64,000 nucleotides of DNA, taken from the NCBI RefSeq assembly GCF_018413645.1, contig NZ_JAHCDA010000001.1:992001-1056000 (forward strand), in the 5' to 3' direction. This document shows positions 1-9,569 of this stretch, one piece after another (within the stretch, counting starts at the first letter, position 1; every line of letters begins with the position of its first letter). Below the pieces are notes generated by a model. The model was given only the letters and a program-made list of their open reading frames with translations, was not told the origin of the DNA and searched no databases. The position numbers and the translations under genes were made by a program. The stretch is from Roseococcus pinisoli. Lineage in GTDB: Bacteria; Pseudomonadota; Alphaproteobacteria; Acetobacterales; Acetobacteraceae.

Positions 1-208
1 GGAATTCTCACCGGCGGCGCGGCGCTGACGCGCCCATAAATGCCACGGAACTGACACACGGCCGCCCGGTCGGACATGCTAAATCCCAGGCATGAAAAAA
101 GGATCTCGCTCGGGTAGCTCCCGGGCACGCGCCTGACAGCGTCCGCCTGGTCCTGAGGACCAGACGCCCCAAGGGGGCTTCGGACATCAACAATTCTGTC
201 AGGGTATC

Positions 209-829
209 ATGTCTTCGTTCCGGGGCTATTCGCCCCTCGTCTACCGCCGGATCGGCCGCGCCGATCTGGCTCGCGTGGAATTGCTGGATCTCGATCCGGA
301 GCAGGTCGAACGCTATCTCGACCCGCTGTCCGAGATCGTGGCGGCCGTCCGTAAGGGGCCGGCGCATTCGCTGATCGGCGTCGAGCTGGCTGGCGAGCTG
401 ATCGGCTTCTACGTCGTCCATCCCGATCGCCGCGACGCCGCCTGCTGGTGGCTGGGCTGGCTCGCCCTGTCGCGCGCGCATCAGGGCTCGGGTCATGGCG
501 GCGCCATCCTCGTCGCGGTGAGGGAGCGGCTGAGCCGCATCCCCGGCTGCCGGCGGATCCGCCTGCTGGTGGTCGCCGAGAATCACGGCGCTCGCCGCCT
601 CTATGCCCGGCACGGCTTCCGGCTCGTGGACATCCGTCCCCGGACCGGCGACCTCGTGCTGGAGCATGATTGCGGCGACGGCCGGCCGGAGGGGCAGGTC
701 ACCCCGCTTTCCCTCGGCCGGGGCTTCGCCTCCGACGCGTCGGGCCATCTGCGGCTGCGGCCGAAAGCCGGGCCGCATGCCGCCTGGGTCATCGGCGTGG
801 AGCGTGGCCCGCCGGGCCTCGCCCCTTAG
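209..829 (+). CDS. GNAT-family N-acetyltransferase
   Basis: 206-aa protein with the Gcn5-related acetyltransferase fold. The acetyl-CoA pyrophosphate loop is visible as QGSGHG (about residues 92-97), and the C-terminal signature ENHGARRLYARHGF lies at about 124-137, as in alanine/spermidine-type GNATs. The last 40 residues are proline/arginine-rich and outside the domain. The acceptor substrate cannot be read from sequence. The ATG at 209 follows about 200 bases with no convincing gene. The gene is monocistronic and converges on the crotonase gene. Family assignment is firm; substrate is unknown. Confidence 0.85.
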   Translation: MSSFRGYSPLVYRRIGRADLARVELLDLDPEQVERYLDPLSEIVAAVRKGPAHSLIGVELAGELIGFYVVHPDRRDAACWWLGWLALSRAHQGSGHGGAILVAVRERLSRIPGCRRIRLLVVAENHGARRLYARHGFRLVDIRPRTGDLVLEHDCGDGRPEGQVTPLSLGRGFASDASGHLRLRPKAGPHAAWVIGVERGPPGLAP

Positions 830-929
830 CGCCTCACCCCGATCAGATGGAATCATCCGGTCGGGTAAAGATCATCGGAAAACAAAAGGGTAGAGCGTTT
901 GCCGTGAGCCCTTGCGCACGGAAAATGAT

Positions 930-1649
930 CTAGCGGGAGGCGAGCATCTTCGCGCGATAGTCCTTCACGCGCTGGACCAGTCCGGGCCGCGCCATGGACC
1001 GCGCGAGGGCGGCGAGGTCGCCGTCGTCATCCGCCTGGCGCGAGCGGGCGTGCAGCATCGACACCGTCATGGGATCGAGCCGCTCGGCATCGCGCACGGC
1101 GGCGGGAACGACCTCATCCGCCGTGCCGATCGCGGTGGCGAAGCCCATCGCCAGGGCGGCCGGCGCATCGATCGGCTCGCCCTTGAGCAGCAGGGCCCGC
1201 GCCCGTGAATTCCCGACCAGCCCCGCCAGTCGCGCGGTGCCGAGCACCAGCCCGAAGGCCGGACCGGGGAAGCTGAAGCGCGCCTCTTCCTGCGCGACCC
1301 GATGGTCGCAGGCGGCGAAAAGATCCGCCCCCGCGCCGAAGATGCGGCCATTGCCGATGGCCATGGTCGTCACCGGTGCGCCATGCACCTTCTGCAGCAG
1401 CAGCTCGATCCGCAGGATGCGCAGCGCCAGATCGCCGTCGGAGATCGTGTCCAGGTCGCCGAGGTCGAGGCCGGTGCAGAAATGCTTGCCGGCGCCGCGC
1501 AGCACGATGAGCCGCGCGCCCGTCTCCACCGCCTCGTCGAAGGCGAGGGAGATCGCGTCCACCAGCTCGGCGCCCAGCGCATTGCCGCGATCCGGCCGGT
1601 CGAGCCATAGCGTCGCGACCGAGGCGTCGCGTTCAACCTTCACTGACAT
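930..1649 (-). CDS. Enoyl-CoA hydratase/isomerase (crotonase) family protein
   Basis: 239-aa crotonase-fold protein, a usual single-domain length. The oxyanion-hole segments are recognisable: RGAGKHFCTGLDLGDL (about 50-65) and the glycine-rich GRIFGAGADLFAACDHR (about 104-120). The catalytic-glutamate segment, normally P-E-x-x-L-G, reads PGPAFGLVLGTARL here, so the second catalytic Glu of classical hydratases appears absent. The protein may therefore be an isomerase, hydrolase or other crotonase chemistry rather than a hydratase. It is separated from the next minus-strand genes by about 50 bases downstream of their stop, so it may share their transcript. Confidence 0.85.
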   Translation of the reverse strand: MSVKVERDASVATLWLDRPDRGNALGAELVDAISLAFDEAVETGARLIVLRGAGKHFCTGLDLGDLDTISDGDLALRILRIELLLQKVHGAPVTTMAIGNGRIFGAGADLFAACDHRVAQEEARFSFPGPAFGLVLGTARLAGLVGNSRARALLLKGEPIDAPAALAMGFATAIGTADEVVPAAVRDAERLDPMTVSMLHARSRQADDDGDLAALARSMARPGLVQRVKDYRAKMLASR

Positions 1650-1700
1650 GGGGTGACTCCGTGACCCTGGCGGGCCTGGGCCCGATTTCCTGGCGCATCC

Positions 1701-2123
1701 TCAAGGCGAGGGCAGCAGAACGATCAGCGCCCCCGCCCGGCGATCCACGCCGCTGCGGGTGAAGCCGCGCGTCCGTGCCTCGGCGCGGATGCGGTCGCGC
1801 TCGATGCCCATCCGGGAGAGCTCCAGCCCCACGGCGCGGGCGCGCCGCGCGGCCAGGCGCGCGCCGGTCTGCGCCCCGCCCTCATTCGCCGAAGCGAAGC
1901 CCAGGACGCAGATATTCCTCTCGCGATCGCCGCGCGCGAGCTCGGCGAGCGGTTCCAGCACGCCGCGGGCATCTGAACCCACGCGGTCCGCATTGCGGGC
2001 GAAGGTGACGGTCGCCGCGTCGTCCTGCAGGCGCTCGACGCCCACGCAGGAGAATTCGCGCACCTGCGCCTTTGCGGGAAGAGCGGCCAGGATCAGGGGC
2101 AGCGCCAGTGCGAGGCGCTTCAC
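1701..2123 (-). CDS. Small OmpA-like periplasmic protein
   Basis: 140-aa protein starting at GTG, whose GTGA overlaps the stop of the cupin gene upstream (translational coupling). The N-terminus KRLALALPLILAALPAKA is a classic Sec signal peptide. The mature part resembles the C-terminal peptidoglycan-binding OmpA fold: VTFARNADRVG, a LGFAS strand, then SANEGGAQTGARLAARRARAV corresponding to the TDxxGxxxxNxxLSxxRA helix. The canonical Asp and Arg ligands for diaminopimelate are only partly conserved, so peptidoglycan binding is an inference. The longer in-frame extension upstream lies inside the cupin gene and was rejected. Confidence 0.65.
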   Translation of the reverse strand: MKRLALALPLILAALPAKAQVREFSCVGVERLQDDAATVTFARNADRVGSDARGVLEPLAELARGDRERNICVLGFASANEGGAQTGARLAARRARAVGLELSRMGIERDRIRAEARTRGFTRSGVDRRAGALIVLLPSP

Positions 2124-3349
2124 GTCGCCACCAGCAGGGCGGCGTCGCGCAGCTTGGCCAGCAGGCCAGCGGCATCGGCCTGGGGATGGGCCTTGCTCAG
2201 CTCCGCCTCCGTCACGTCCGGCCGCGCGAGCAGCCATTGGGCGGCCTCGGCCTCTCCGGGCGTGAGGGCGAGCGCGCCGGAAGCGGTCTTGAGGACCCAT
2301 TCGCTGCCGCGGCGGACGGGCTTCGCGCCGCCCACCACCACGCGGAAGGCGCCGCCCTCCGAGGTTTCGTCGGCACCGCCGGCCGAGGGCGCGGCCATGC
2401 CGCGCCAAGCCAGCAGGTCGTTTCCGCCCCGATGGAAGCGGTAGTCGGCCACGAAGCGCTCGAGCACTTCCATCACCTTGGGATCCTTGCACAGTTCCGC
2501 CAGGCGCGCGCCGAGCTGGCCCGCGCGCTGTGTCAACGCGAAGCGGGCCGCTGCGGTTCCATCCTGGCGCGGCAGCGGCTGCCGGAAAGCGGCATCATAG
2601 AGCACGCGCTCACCGAGGATGGTCATCAGGTCGATGCCGACGGGCGCATGTGCGCCATAGGCGACGTGCACGCTGGCCGGCGCCTCGGCCAGGGCGTCAT
2701 GGTACCAGCCGCGCGGCAGGTAGAGCAGGTCACCGGCCTTCAGCGTCACCTTGGCGCGAAGCTTGCCCTTGGCCTGCTCGTGATGCTCCTGCGTCTGCGA
2801 GCGGAAGACGGGGTGGCTGATCGGCCATTCGGCGCGGCCCTCCCAGACGTTCCAGGTCTTCTCGCCCTCGACCTGCACGGCCCAGACGTCATGCGTGTCG
2901 TAATGCGCGGGGAAGGCCTTGTGGCTCTGCCAGGAGATGTAGACGTTCGCCTGCGCTTTCCCGAGCCCGGCATCCTCGATGGCGGAGGAGACCGAGGCCA
3001 GGCCCGGCGTCAGGCTGTCCACGTCGTTCAACACCAGGCTCGCGCCCTTCGCGACCCATTCGCGCACGCGCTCGGCCACTGGCTGCATGAGCTGTGCATT
3101 GGTGTCGCGGCCCGGTGCGGTGGTGCAATATTGCTCGGCCGGAACGGACTTGCCGTCCAGCACGACCATCAGGGACTTGCTGGTCCAGGCATGGGTCATG
3201 TCCATCAGGCGGTTGATCTGCCGCCAGGACAGGACGGAGGCGAACTTTCCCGGGTCCCCTTTCACGTGAAGGGGAGCCTTATCGTGATACTCGGAAAAGA
3301 ACTGCTCCACCGTCATGGGGGCAAGAAGCTGAGCGAGCGTCATCGTCAT
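2120..3349 (-). CDS. JmjC/cupin-domain 2-oxoglutarate oxygenase (RoxA-like)
   Basis: 409-aa protein of the bacterial JmjC-like cupin family that includes ribosomal-oxygenase relatives (RoxA/YcfD, MINA53/NO66). The Fe(II) triad is visible: H149-x-D151 in AHYDTHDVW and H217 in LPRGWYHDA. The characteristic EKTWNVW strand follows the first motif. A C-terminal winged-helix-like region (about 300-409) ends in LLAKLRDAALL, as in other members. The likely reaction is protein hydroxylation using 2-oxoglutarate and O2. A ribosomal-protein target is a family-based guess. The gene is first of a minus-strand pair with the OmpA-like gene and is divergent from gdh. Confidence 0.8.
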   Translation of the reverse strand: MTMTLAQLLAPMTVEQFFSEYHDKAPLHVKGDPGKFASVLSWRQINRLMDMTHAWTSKSLMVVLDGKSVPAEQYCTTAPGRDTNAQLMQPVAERVREWVAKGASLVLNDVDSLTPGLASVSSAIEDAGLGKAQANVYISWQSHKAFPAHYDTHDVWAVQVEGEKTWNVWEGRAEWPISHPVFRSQTQEHHEQAKGKLRAKVTLKAGDLLYLPRGWYHDALAEAPASVHVAYGAHAPVGIDLMTILGERVLYDAAFRQPLPRQDGTAAARFALTQRAGQLGARLAELCKDPKVMEVLERFVADYRFHRGGNDLLAWRGMAAPSAGGADETSEGGAFRVVVGGAKPVRRGSEWVLKTASGALALTPGEAEAAQWLLARPDVTEAELSKAHPQADAAGLLAKLRDAALLVAT

Positions 3350-3444
3350 GGTAACATGCTAGCGCAGTCCCCACGGCCACGCCACGCTTGCGCCAACCGT
3401 CGTGGCCGGCGTTGACTGCCGCCCAAGACCATTCAGAGGACGCC

Positions 3445-6400
3445 ATGCCCGAAGCTCCGCTGCCCGCCGATCCCGTGCGGGATGAGGTCCTTGCCGCCGC
3501 CGCCCACGGCCTCCCGCCGCTGGCCGTGGCGCTGCTGCCTCGCCTCTTCGCCGGAATCCCGACCGGGGAGCTGGCCTCCCGCTCGCCCGCCGCGCTGGGC
3601 GAGGCCGCCGCCTCCCTCGCTTCCCTCGCCGCGCAGCGCCAGCCGGGGGAGGGGAAGCTACGCCTGCTTCCCCCCGCTTCCGGCCGCGGGGCCCATGGCA
3701 TCGCCGAGGTCGTCACCGACGACATGCCCTTCCTGGTCGACAGCGTGCTGGGTGCGCTGACGCGGCAGGGCCGCGTGGTGAAGGAATTGCTGCACCCCAT
3801 CCTGCCCATGACGCGCGAGGCTTCCGGCGCGCTGACGGCGATCGGCGAGGGGCCGCTGCGCGAAAGCCTGATGCGCGTCACCATCGCGGCCGGCGCGGGC
3901 AGCCTGCTGCCCGGCATGCAGCCCGGCGGCTGGCCGGAAGTCGAGGCCGCGCTGCGCAAGGCGCTGGACGATGTGCGCGCCGCGACGGGCGACTTCGACG
4001 CCATGGCAGCGCTGCTCGACCGCGCCGGGACCGAGATGGGCGAGGACGCTGAATCGCGCGAATTCCTGGCCTGGATGCGGGGCGAGAATTTCGTGCTGCT
4101 CGGCCATCGCCGCTTCATGCTGGAGGGCGAGGGCGCGCGCATCATCGAGGCGGAGAATCTCGGCCTGCTGCGCGATCCGCGGCTGCCGGTCTTCGACACG
4201 CTCGCGAACCTGCCTGCGCTTAATCCGCGCATCCGCGCCGCGCTGACCGAGCACGCGCCGATCACCGTCGCCAAGGCCAATATGCGCAGCACGGTGCACC
4301 GGCCGCAGCACGCCGACGTGATCGCCACGCGCATCCTCGGCGCGGATGGCCAGGTGGTGGGCGCGCGCCTCTTCCTCGGCCTCTTCGCGGCCGGCGCCTA
4401 CAACCGCAATCCGCGCTCCATTCCCCTGCTGCGCGGCAGGGTGGAGCGCATCCTGGAGGCGGCCGGCGTTGCGCCGGACAGCCATGACGGGCGCGCGCTG
4501 CGCAACATCATGGACACCTGGCCGCGCGACGAGCTGTTCCAGGCGACCGAGGCCGAGATCCTCGCCGGCGCGCGGCAGGCGCTGGACCTTTCGATCCGCC
4601 CGCGCCCTGCGCTCTACTTCCGGCCCGATCCCTTCGGGCGCTTCGTTTCCGTCATCGCCTGGCTGCCGCGCGAGAGCTTCGATTCCCAGCTCCGTTCACG
4701 CGTCGGCGAGATGCTGGCGCGGGCGCATGGCGGGCGGCTCTCCGCCTTCTACATCGCGCTCGGCGACAGCCCGCTGGTGCGCATCCACTACATCATCGGC
4801 ACCGACCCCGCGCGGCTCGTGGCCCCCGATCGCGTGGCGCTGGACGCCGCCGTCACGCAGATGGCGCGCAGCTTCGACGATCGCCTCGGCGAAGCGCTGA
4901 CGGCCGAGCGCGGCGAGGCCGCGGCCGCGACGGTGACGCTGCAATGGCGCGACGCCTTCCCCCCTGCCTATGAGGAGACGGAGAGCGTGGCGCAGGCCGC
5001 GGCCGACCTTGCTCTGGCCGAGACGGCGCTGGCGAGCGGCCGCACCGAGGCCGCGGTCATCAGCCCGCCGGGCGAGGGGCCACGCCGCCTCGTGCTGCGG
5101 CTGGCCGTGCCGGGTTCCTCGCTGGCGCTGGCCGATGCGCTGCCGCTCTTCGACAGCCTGGACCTCCGCGCCATCGAGGAGGTGACCTACAAGCTCACGC
5201 CGCAGGGATCGGCGCCGGTCTCGCTGCATGCTTTCGCGCTGGATACAGGCTGCGACATCCTGCCGGGGCGCGAGGCGCTGCTGCTGGACGCGCTGGAGAC
5301 GCTGATCGCGGGCGAGATCGAGGCCGATGGCTTCAACCGCCTCGTGCTCCGCGCCGGGCTCGACTGGCGCGAATGCTGGCTGATCCGCTCGATGTACCGC
5401 TGGCTGAAGCAGGTCGGCTTCCCCTTCGCGCAGGAGAGCGTGGCGGCGGCGCTGGCCGCGACGCCGGAAGCCGCGCGCCTTCTCGCCGACCTGTTCCACC
5501 GCCGCTTCGATCCGGCCGGCGCGCAGCGTGACGAGGCTACGCTGGACGCGGCCTGGGCGGCGATGCTCGAGAAGGTTTTCGATCCGGACACCGACCGCAT
5601 CCTGCAGCGCCTGCGCCGGATGCTCGACGGCATGCTCCGCACCAACTTCTACCAGCGGAAGCCCTACCTCGCCTTCAAGCTGGACAGCGCCATCGCCGGC
5701 GACATGCCCGCGCCACGGCCCTGGCGCGAGATCTTCGTGCACAACGCGGCCATGGAGGGCTGCCACCTGCGCGCCGGGCCCGTCGCGCGCGGCGGTATCC
5801 GCTGGTCCGACCGGCGGGAGGATTTCCGCACGGAGATCCTGGGCCTGCTGAAGGCGCAGCGGCTGAAGAACGTCGTCATCGTGCCGACCGGCGCGAAGGG
5901 CGGCTTCGTGCTGAAAGGAACCGTGCCCACCGAGCGCGAGGCCTTCCAGCAGACCGGCATCGCGGCCTACCGCACGCTGGTGCGCGCCATGCTCGACCTC
6001 ACGGACAACCTGCGCGGAACCGAGGTGATCACGGCGCCGGACACCATCCGCCGCGACGGCGACGATCCCTATATCGTTGCCGCGGCCGACAAGGGCACGG
6101 CCACCTTCAGCGACATCGCCAACGGGCTCTCGGCCGAATACGGCTTCTGGCTGGACGACGCCTTCGCCTCCGGCGGCTCGGCCGGCTACGATCACAAGGG
6201 CATGGGCATCACCGCGCGCGGCGCCTGGGTGATGATCGAGCGCCATTTCGTGGAGGCCCTGGGCCGCTCCATCCACGATGCACCCTTCACCGTGGCCGGC
6301 GTGGGCGACATGTCGGGCGACGTCTTCGGCAACGGGCTGCTCATCTCCAGGCAGACGAAGCTGCGCGCCGCCTTCGACCACCGCCACATCTTCCTCGACC

Positions 6401-8085
6401 CCGACCCCGACCCGGCGGGGAGCCATGCCGAGCGCGAGCGACTCTTCGCGCTGCCGCGCTCCTCCTGGGCGGATTACGACGCGAAGCTGATCAGCCAGGG
6501 CGGCGGCGTTTTTCCGCGCAACCTTAAGACCATTCCGCTGAGCAAGGAGGCGAAGGCCATGCTCGGCCTGACCGCCGACCGCGCCGAGCCGGCCGCCGTG
6601 CTGCAGGCCATCCTGCGCATGGAGGCCGACCTGCTCTATTTCGGCGGCATCGGCACCTACGTGAAGGCGGCCGCGGAGAGCCAGGCCGAGGCCGGTGATC
6701 GCGCGAACGACGCCATCCGCATCGACGGTCGCGAGATCCGCGCGAAGATCGTGGGCGAGGGCGCCAATCTCGGCGTGACGCAGGCGGGGCGCATCGAGGC
6801 GGCGCGCAACGGCACCCGCATCAACACCGACGCGCTGGATAATTCCGCGGGCGTCAGCACCTCGGACCACGAGGTGAACATCAAGATCCTGCTGGCCGAT
6901 GTCGAGGCCGAGGGGATGATGACGCGCAAGCAGCGCGACGAGCTGATGGAGCGCATGACCGACGAGGTCGCGGGGCTGGTGCTGCGCGACAACGAGCTGC
7001 AATCCGTCGCCGTCTCGCTGGAAGTGCGGGCGGGCGCGGCAGCGCTGGCCGCGCAGGGTGCGCTGATGACGCGGCTGGAGCAGGAGGGCCTGCTCGACCG
7101 GGCGCAGGCGGGGGGCCTGCCGGACGATGCGGCGCTGGCGGCGCGGATGGCGCGCGGCGAGGGCCTGACCCGGCCCGAGGTCGCGGCGCTGCTTCCCTTC
7201 GCCAAGCTCTGGCTCGGCGAGGCGGTGGTGGACAGTGCGCTGCCGGACGATCCGGTCTTCGCGCCGCTGCTGGCGGATTATTTTCCCACTCCCCTGCGCG
7301 AGGAGCGTTTCGCGAAATACGTCGCCCGCCACCGGCTGCGGCGGGACCTGATCGCGACCGGCCTCGCCAACCAGGTCGCGAACCGGCTGGGCTGCGCCGG
7401 GCTGGCGCGCCTGGTGGCGGAGGCGGAGCCGGCGGAGGTGGTCGGCGCCGTCTGGCTGGCCTCCGAGCTCTTCGGCCTCGAGGCCCGCTTCGAGGAGGCC
7501 GAGCAGGCGCCCGCCGAGCCGCGCCTCGCCGCGCAGGCCACGCTGCGCACGCTGCTGGAGGCGGCCGCCGTGGAGTTGATGGCACCGGCGCGGACGGGGC
7601 TGGCCGCGGCCATCGCCACCCTTCGCGACGGCATCGCGACGCTGGCCTCCGGCGAGATGGCGGCCCGGGCGGACGACGCCTCGGGCCTTCCGGGCGACCT
7701 GGGCGGTTTCGTGGCCGCCGCGCCCGGGCTGGCGGCCGCCCCCTCCATCGTGCAGCTCGCGCGCGCCAGCGGCGCGACGCCGGCCGCGGCCGCGGCGGCC
7801 TGGAACGAGGCGGGGGCCGCCGTTCATCTCGACGCCCTGGCCGAGGCCGCGCGGCGCATGCCGGTCCCCGGCCTGTACGGCGACCGGGCACGGGCGGCGC
7901 TGCTGGCCGACCTCCGCAACACCCAGGCGCGCCTCGCCGCCGGGCGCCTCGCCGGCAGTGCCGTCGAGGGGCCGGTGACGGAGGCGGTGCGCAAGCTGGT
8001 GCGCGAGGCGGCGGCAGCGGGCGATGTCGCGGCGGTCACGGTCGCGGCGCGCGCGCTGGCCACCCTCGCGGTGGCGTCGGCCTGA
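3445..8085 (+). CDS. gdhB: NAD-specific glutamate dehydrogenase, 180-kDa class
   Basis: 1546-aa protein, the length expected of the large L-GDH class that converts glutamate to 2-oxoglutarate and ammonia with NAD+. The catalytic block GGIRWSDRREDFRTEILGLL ... VPTGAKGGFVLKG lies near residues 790-835. The Rossmann and AANGLSAEYGFW/GSAGYDHKGMGITARG segments follow, and a C-terminal helical region ends the protein. The N-terminal half holds the ACT-like/PAS-like regulatory regions typical of the class. The ATG at 3445 is preceded by AGAGGA; the 19 extra codons upstream lack family similarity. It is transcribed alone, divergent from the cupin operon. Confidence 0.95.
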   Translation: MPEAPLPADPVRDEVLAAAAHGLPPLAVALLPRLFAGIPTGELASRSPAALGEAAASLASLAAQRQPGEGKLRLLPPASGRGAHGIAEVVTDDMPFLVDSVLGALTRQGRVVKELLHPILPMTREASGALTAIGEGPLRESLMRVTIAAGAGSLLPGMQPGGWPEVEAALRKALDDVRAATGDFDAMAALLDRAGTEMGEDAESREFLAWMRGENFVLLGHRRFMLEGEGARIIEAENLGLLRDPRLPVFDTLANLPALNPRIRAALTEHAPITVAKANMRSTVHRPQHADVIATRILGADGQVVGARLFLGLFAAGAYNRNPRSIPLLRGRVERILEAAGVAPDSHDGRALRNIMDTWPRDELFQATEAEILAGARQALDLSIRPRPALYFRPDPFGRFVSVIAWLPRESFDSQLRSRVGEMLARAHGGRLSAFYIALGDSPLVRIHYIIGTDPARLVAPDRVALDAAVTQMARSFDDRLGEALTAERGEAAAATVTLQWRDAFPPAYEETESVAQAAADLALAETALASGRTEAAVISPPGEGPRRLVLRLAVPGSSLALADALPLFDSLDLRAIEEVTYKLTPQGSAPVSLHAFALDTGCDILPGREALLLDALETLIAGEIEADGFNRLVLRAGLDWRECWLIRSMYRWLKQVGFPFAQESVAAALAATPEAARLLADLFHRRFDPAGAQRDEATLDAAWAAMLEKVFDPDTDRILQRLRRMLDGMLRTNFYQRKPYLAFKLDSAIAGDMPAPRPWREIFVHNAAMEGCHLRAGPVARGGIRWSDRREDFRTEILGLLKAQRLKNVVIVPTGAKGGFVLKGTVPTEREAFQQTGIAAYRTLVRAMLDLTDNLRGTEVITAPDTIRRDGDDPYIVAAADKGTATFSDIANGLSAEYGFWLDDAFASGGSAGYDHKGMGITARGAWVMIERHFVEALGRSIHDAPFTVAGVGDMSGDVFGNGLLISRQTKLRAAFDHRHIFLDPDPDPAGSHAERERLFALPRSSWADYDAKLISQGGGVFPRNLKTIPLSKEAKAMLGLTADRAEPAAVLQAILRMEADLLYFGGIGTYVKAAAESQAEAGDRANDAIRIDGREIRAKIVGEGANLGVTQAGRIEAARNGTRINTDALDNSAGVSTSDHEVNIKILLADVEAEGMMTRKQRDELMERMTDEVAGLVLRDNELQSVAVSLEVRAGAAALAAQGALMTRLEQEGLLDRAQAGGLPDDAALAARMARGEGLTRPEVAALLPFAKLWLGEAVVDSALPDDPVFAPLLADYFPTPLREERFAKYVARHRLRRDLIATGLANQVANRLGCAGLARLVAEAEPAEVVGAVWLASELFGLEARFEEAEQAPAEPRLAAQATLRTLLEAAAVELMAPARTGLAAAIATLRDGIATLASGEMAARADDASGLPGDLGGFVAAAPGLAAAPSIVQLARASGATPAAAAAAWNEAGAAVHLDALAEAARRMPVPGLYGDRARAALLADLRNTQARLAAGRLAGSAVEGPVTEAVRKLVREAAAAGDVAAVTVAARALATLAVASA

Positions 8086-8090
8086 CACGG

Positions 8091-8116
8091 CCGGTTTCCG
8101 CGTCGCGGCAAACCGG
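8091..8116 (+). terminator. Hairpin after gdh, possible terminator
   Basis: Starting five bases past the gdh stop, CCGGTTT pairs with AAACCGG, and the inner CCGC/GCGG extends the stem around a one-base bulge. There is no T tract, so this is a strong hairpin but not a classical intrinsic terminator. Confidence 0.4.
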
Positions 8117-8251
8117 GCTACAGCGCAACCCGATCGGGCGATATCGCTTGATCGGGTGGTGATGTTCGATGACCGCCACCGGCTTCGGCCCGGTGGTCCT
8201 TTCGCGGGACTCTCTCCTGCTCCGGTCCGTCGAGATCCGCGGGGGAACGGC

Positions 8252-9514
8252 ATGACGCGACGCGAATGGGCCTGGGCCAGCTATGACTGGGCGAATTCCG
8301 CCTTTCCCACGGTGGTCTCCACCTTCGTCATCGCCGCCTATTTCACGAAGGCCGTCGCGCCCGACCCGGTGACGGGCCAGGTGATGTGGGGCTGGATGCA
8401 GGCGCTGGTGGGGCTGGCCATCGGGCTGATCTCGCCGCTGCTGGGCGCCATCGCTGATGCGGGCGGCAAGCGGCGCTCCATGCTGCTGACGACCACGGCG
8501 CTCGCCGCCCTCGCCACGGCCGGCCTCTGGTTCGCGAAGCCGGACCCGGCCTATGCCCTCTGGGCGCTGGCCTGCGTCGCGCTGGGCACGCTGTTCTTCG
8601 AGCTCGGCACCGTCTTCTACAATGCCCTGTTGCCAGCCGCGACGACGCGCGAGCGGCTGGGCCGTATCTCGGGCATCGGATGGGCACTGGGCTATGCCGG
8701 CGGCCTTGCCTGCCTGGTGCTGTGCCTCGCCGTGCTGGTGCAGCCGGACCCGCCGCCCTTCGGGCTCGACCGCAGCCAGGCGGAGGAGGTGCGCGCGACG
8801 GCGCTGGTCGTCGCGGCCTGGATGCTGTTCTTCGGCTGGCCCGTCCTCGTCTTCGTCAAGGAAGGGCCCGGCGAGCGGCGGCCCTGGGGGCGGGCGGCGA
8901 TGCATGGCGTCACGGAGACGCTACGGCTGCTGCGCGGCCTGCCGCGTCATCCGGCGATCCTGCGCTTCATGCTCGCGCGGCTCTTCTACACGGACGGGCT
9001 GAACGTGCTCTTCGCCTTCGGGGCGGTCTTTGCCGCCGGCGTGCACCGCATGGGCATGGAGGAGATCCTGCTCTTCGGCATCGCGCTGAATGTGAGCGGC
9101 GGCATCGGCGCCTTCGCCGGCGGCTGGATCGAGGAGCGGCTGGGCGCCAAGCGCACCGTCCTGATCGCGCTTCTCGCGCTGATGGTGCTGGGCGGCGCCA
9201 TGCTGCTCGCGGAGAGCAAGAGCGTCTTCTGGGTGCTGGGCGTCGCGCTGGGCCTCTTCTTCGGTCCTTCCCAGGCGGCAAGCCGCAGCCTGATGGCGCA
9301 TCTGGCCCCCCCGGCGGAGGTCACGGCCTATTTCGGCCTCTATGCCTTCTCCGGCCGGGCGACGGGCTTCCTGGGGCCGGCCCTGCTGGCCCTCGTCACG
9401 GCCGCGAGCGGCAGCCAGCGCGCCGGCATGGCGGTGGTGCTGGTGATGCTGGCGGTGGGCGCCGCGATCCTGGCCGGCGTGCCGCAGCCGCGCGACGGGC
9501 GGTCGGCGAGATAG
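8252..9514 (+). CDS. MFS transporter, UMF1/Atg22-like family
   Basis: 420-aa integral membrane protein with about 12 hydrophobic segments. The N-terminus WASYDWANSAF is the signature of the UMF1 (Atg22-like) branch of the major facilitator superfamily, whose bacterial substrates are mostly unknown; the yeast relative exports amino acids from the vacuole. A loop motif between TM2 and TM3, DAGGKRRSML, matches the MFS G-x-x-x-D-R-x-G-R-R loop in position. The start at 8252 is chosen because the family begins right before the WASYDWANS motif; RBS-like GGGGGAACGG precedes it. It converges on the cyclase gene. Confidence 0.85.
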   Translation: MTRREWAWASYDWANSAFPTVVSTFVIAAYFTKAVAPDPVTGQVMWGWMQALVGLAIGLISPLLGAIADAGGKRRSMLLTTTALAALATAGLWFAKPDPAYALWALACVALGTLFFELGTVFYNALLPAATTRERLGRISGIGWALGYAGGLACLVLCLAVLVQPDPPPFGLDRSQAEEVRATALVVAAWMLFFGWPVLVFVKEGPGERRPWGRAAMHGVTETLRLLRGLPRHPAILRFMLARLFYTDGLNVLFAFGAVFAAGVHRMGMEEILLFGIALNVSGGIGAFAGGWIEERLGAKRTVLIALLALMVLGGAMLLAESKSVFWVLGVALGLFFGPSQAASRSLMAHLAPPAEVTAYFGLYAFSGRATGFLGPALLALVTAASGSQRAGMAVVLVMLAVGAAILAGVPQPRDGRSAR

Positions 9515-9530
9515 CGCGGGTAACTCCGGG

Positions 9531-9563
9531 TTCCCGGCCATGCAAAAGAGGCATGACCGGGAA
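9531..9563. terminator. Inverted repeat between convergent genes
   Basis: TTCCCGG-C-CATGC pairs with GCATG-A-CCGGGAA around a 7-base loop, between the stops of the MFS gene (plus) and the cyclase gene (minus). The position suggests a bidirectional terminator. It lacks a clear T run on either strand. Confidence 0.45.
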
Positions 9564-9569
9564 GAGACG

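Noticed and set aside
8-856. 282-codon minus-strand frame opposite the GNAT gene
   Set aside because: Shadow of the acetyltransferase gene; no family motif and poor codon pattern, as with many long antisense frames in this GC-rich DNA.
4696-8253. 1185-codon minus-strand frame opposite gdh
   Set aside because: Arg/Gln/His-rich mirror translation of the glutamate dehydrogenase gene, without domain structure.
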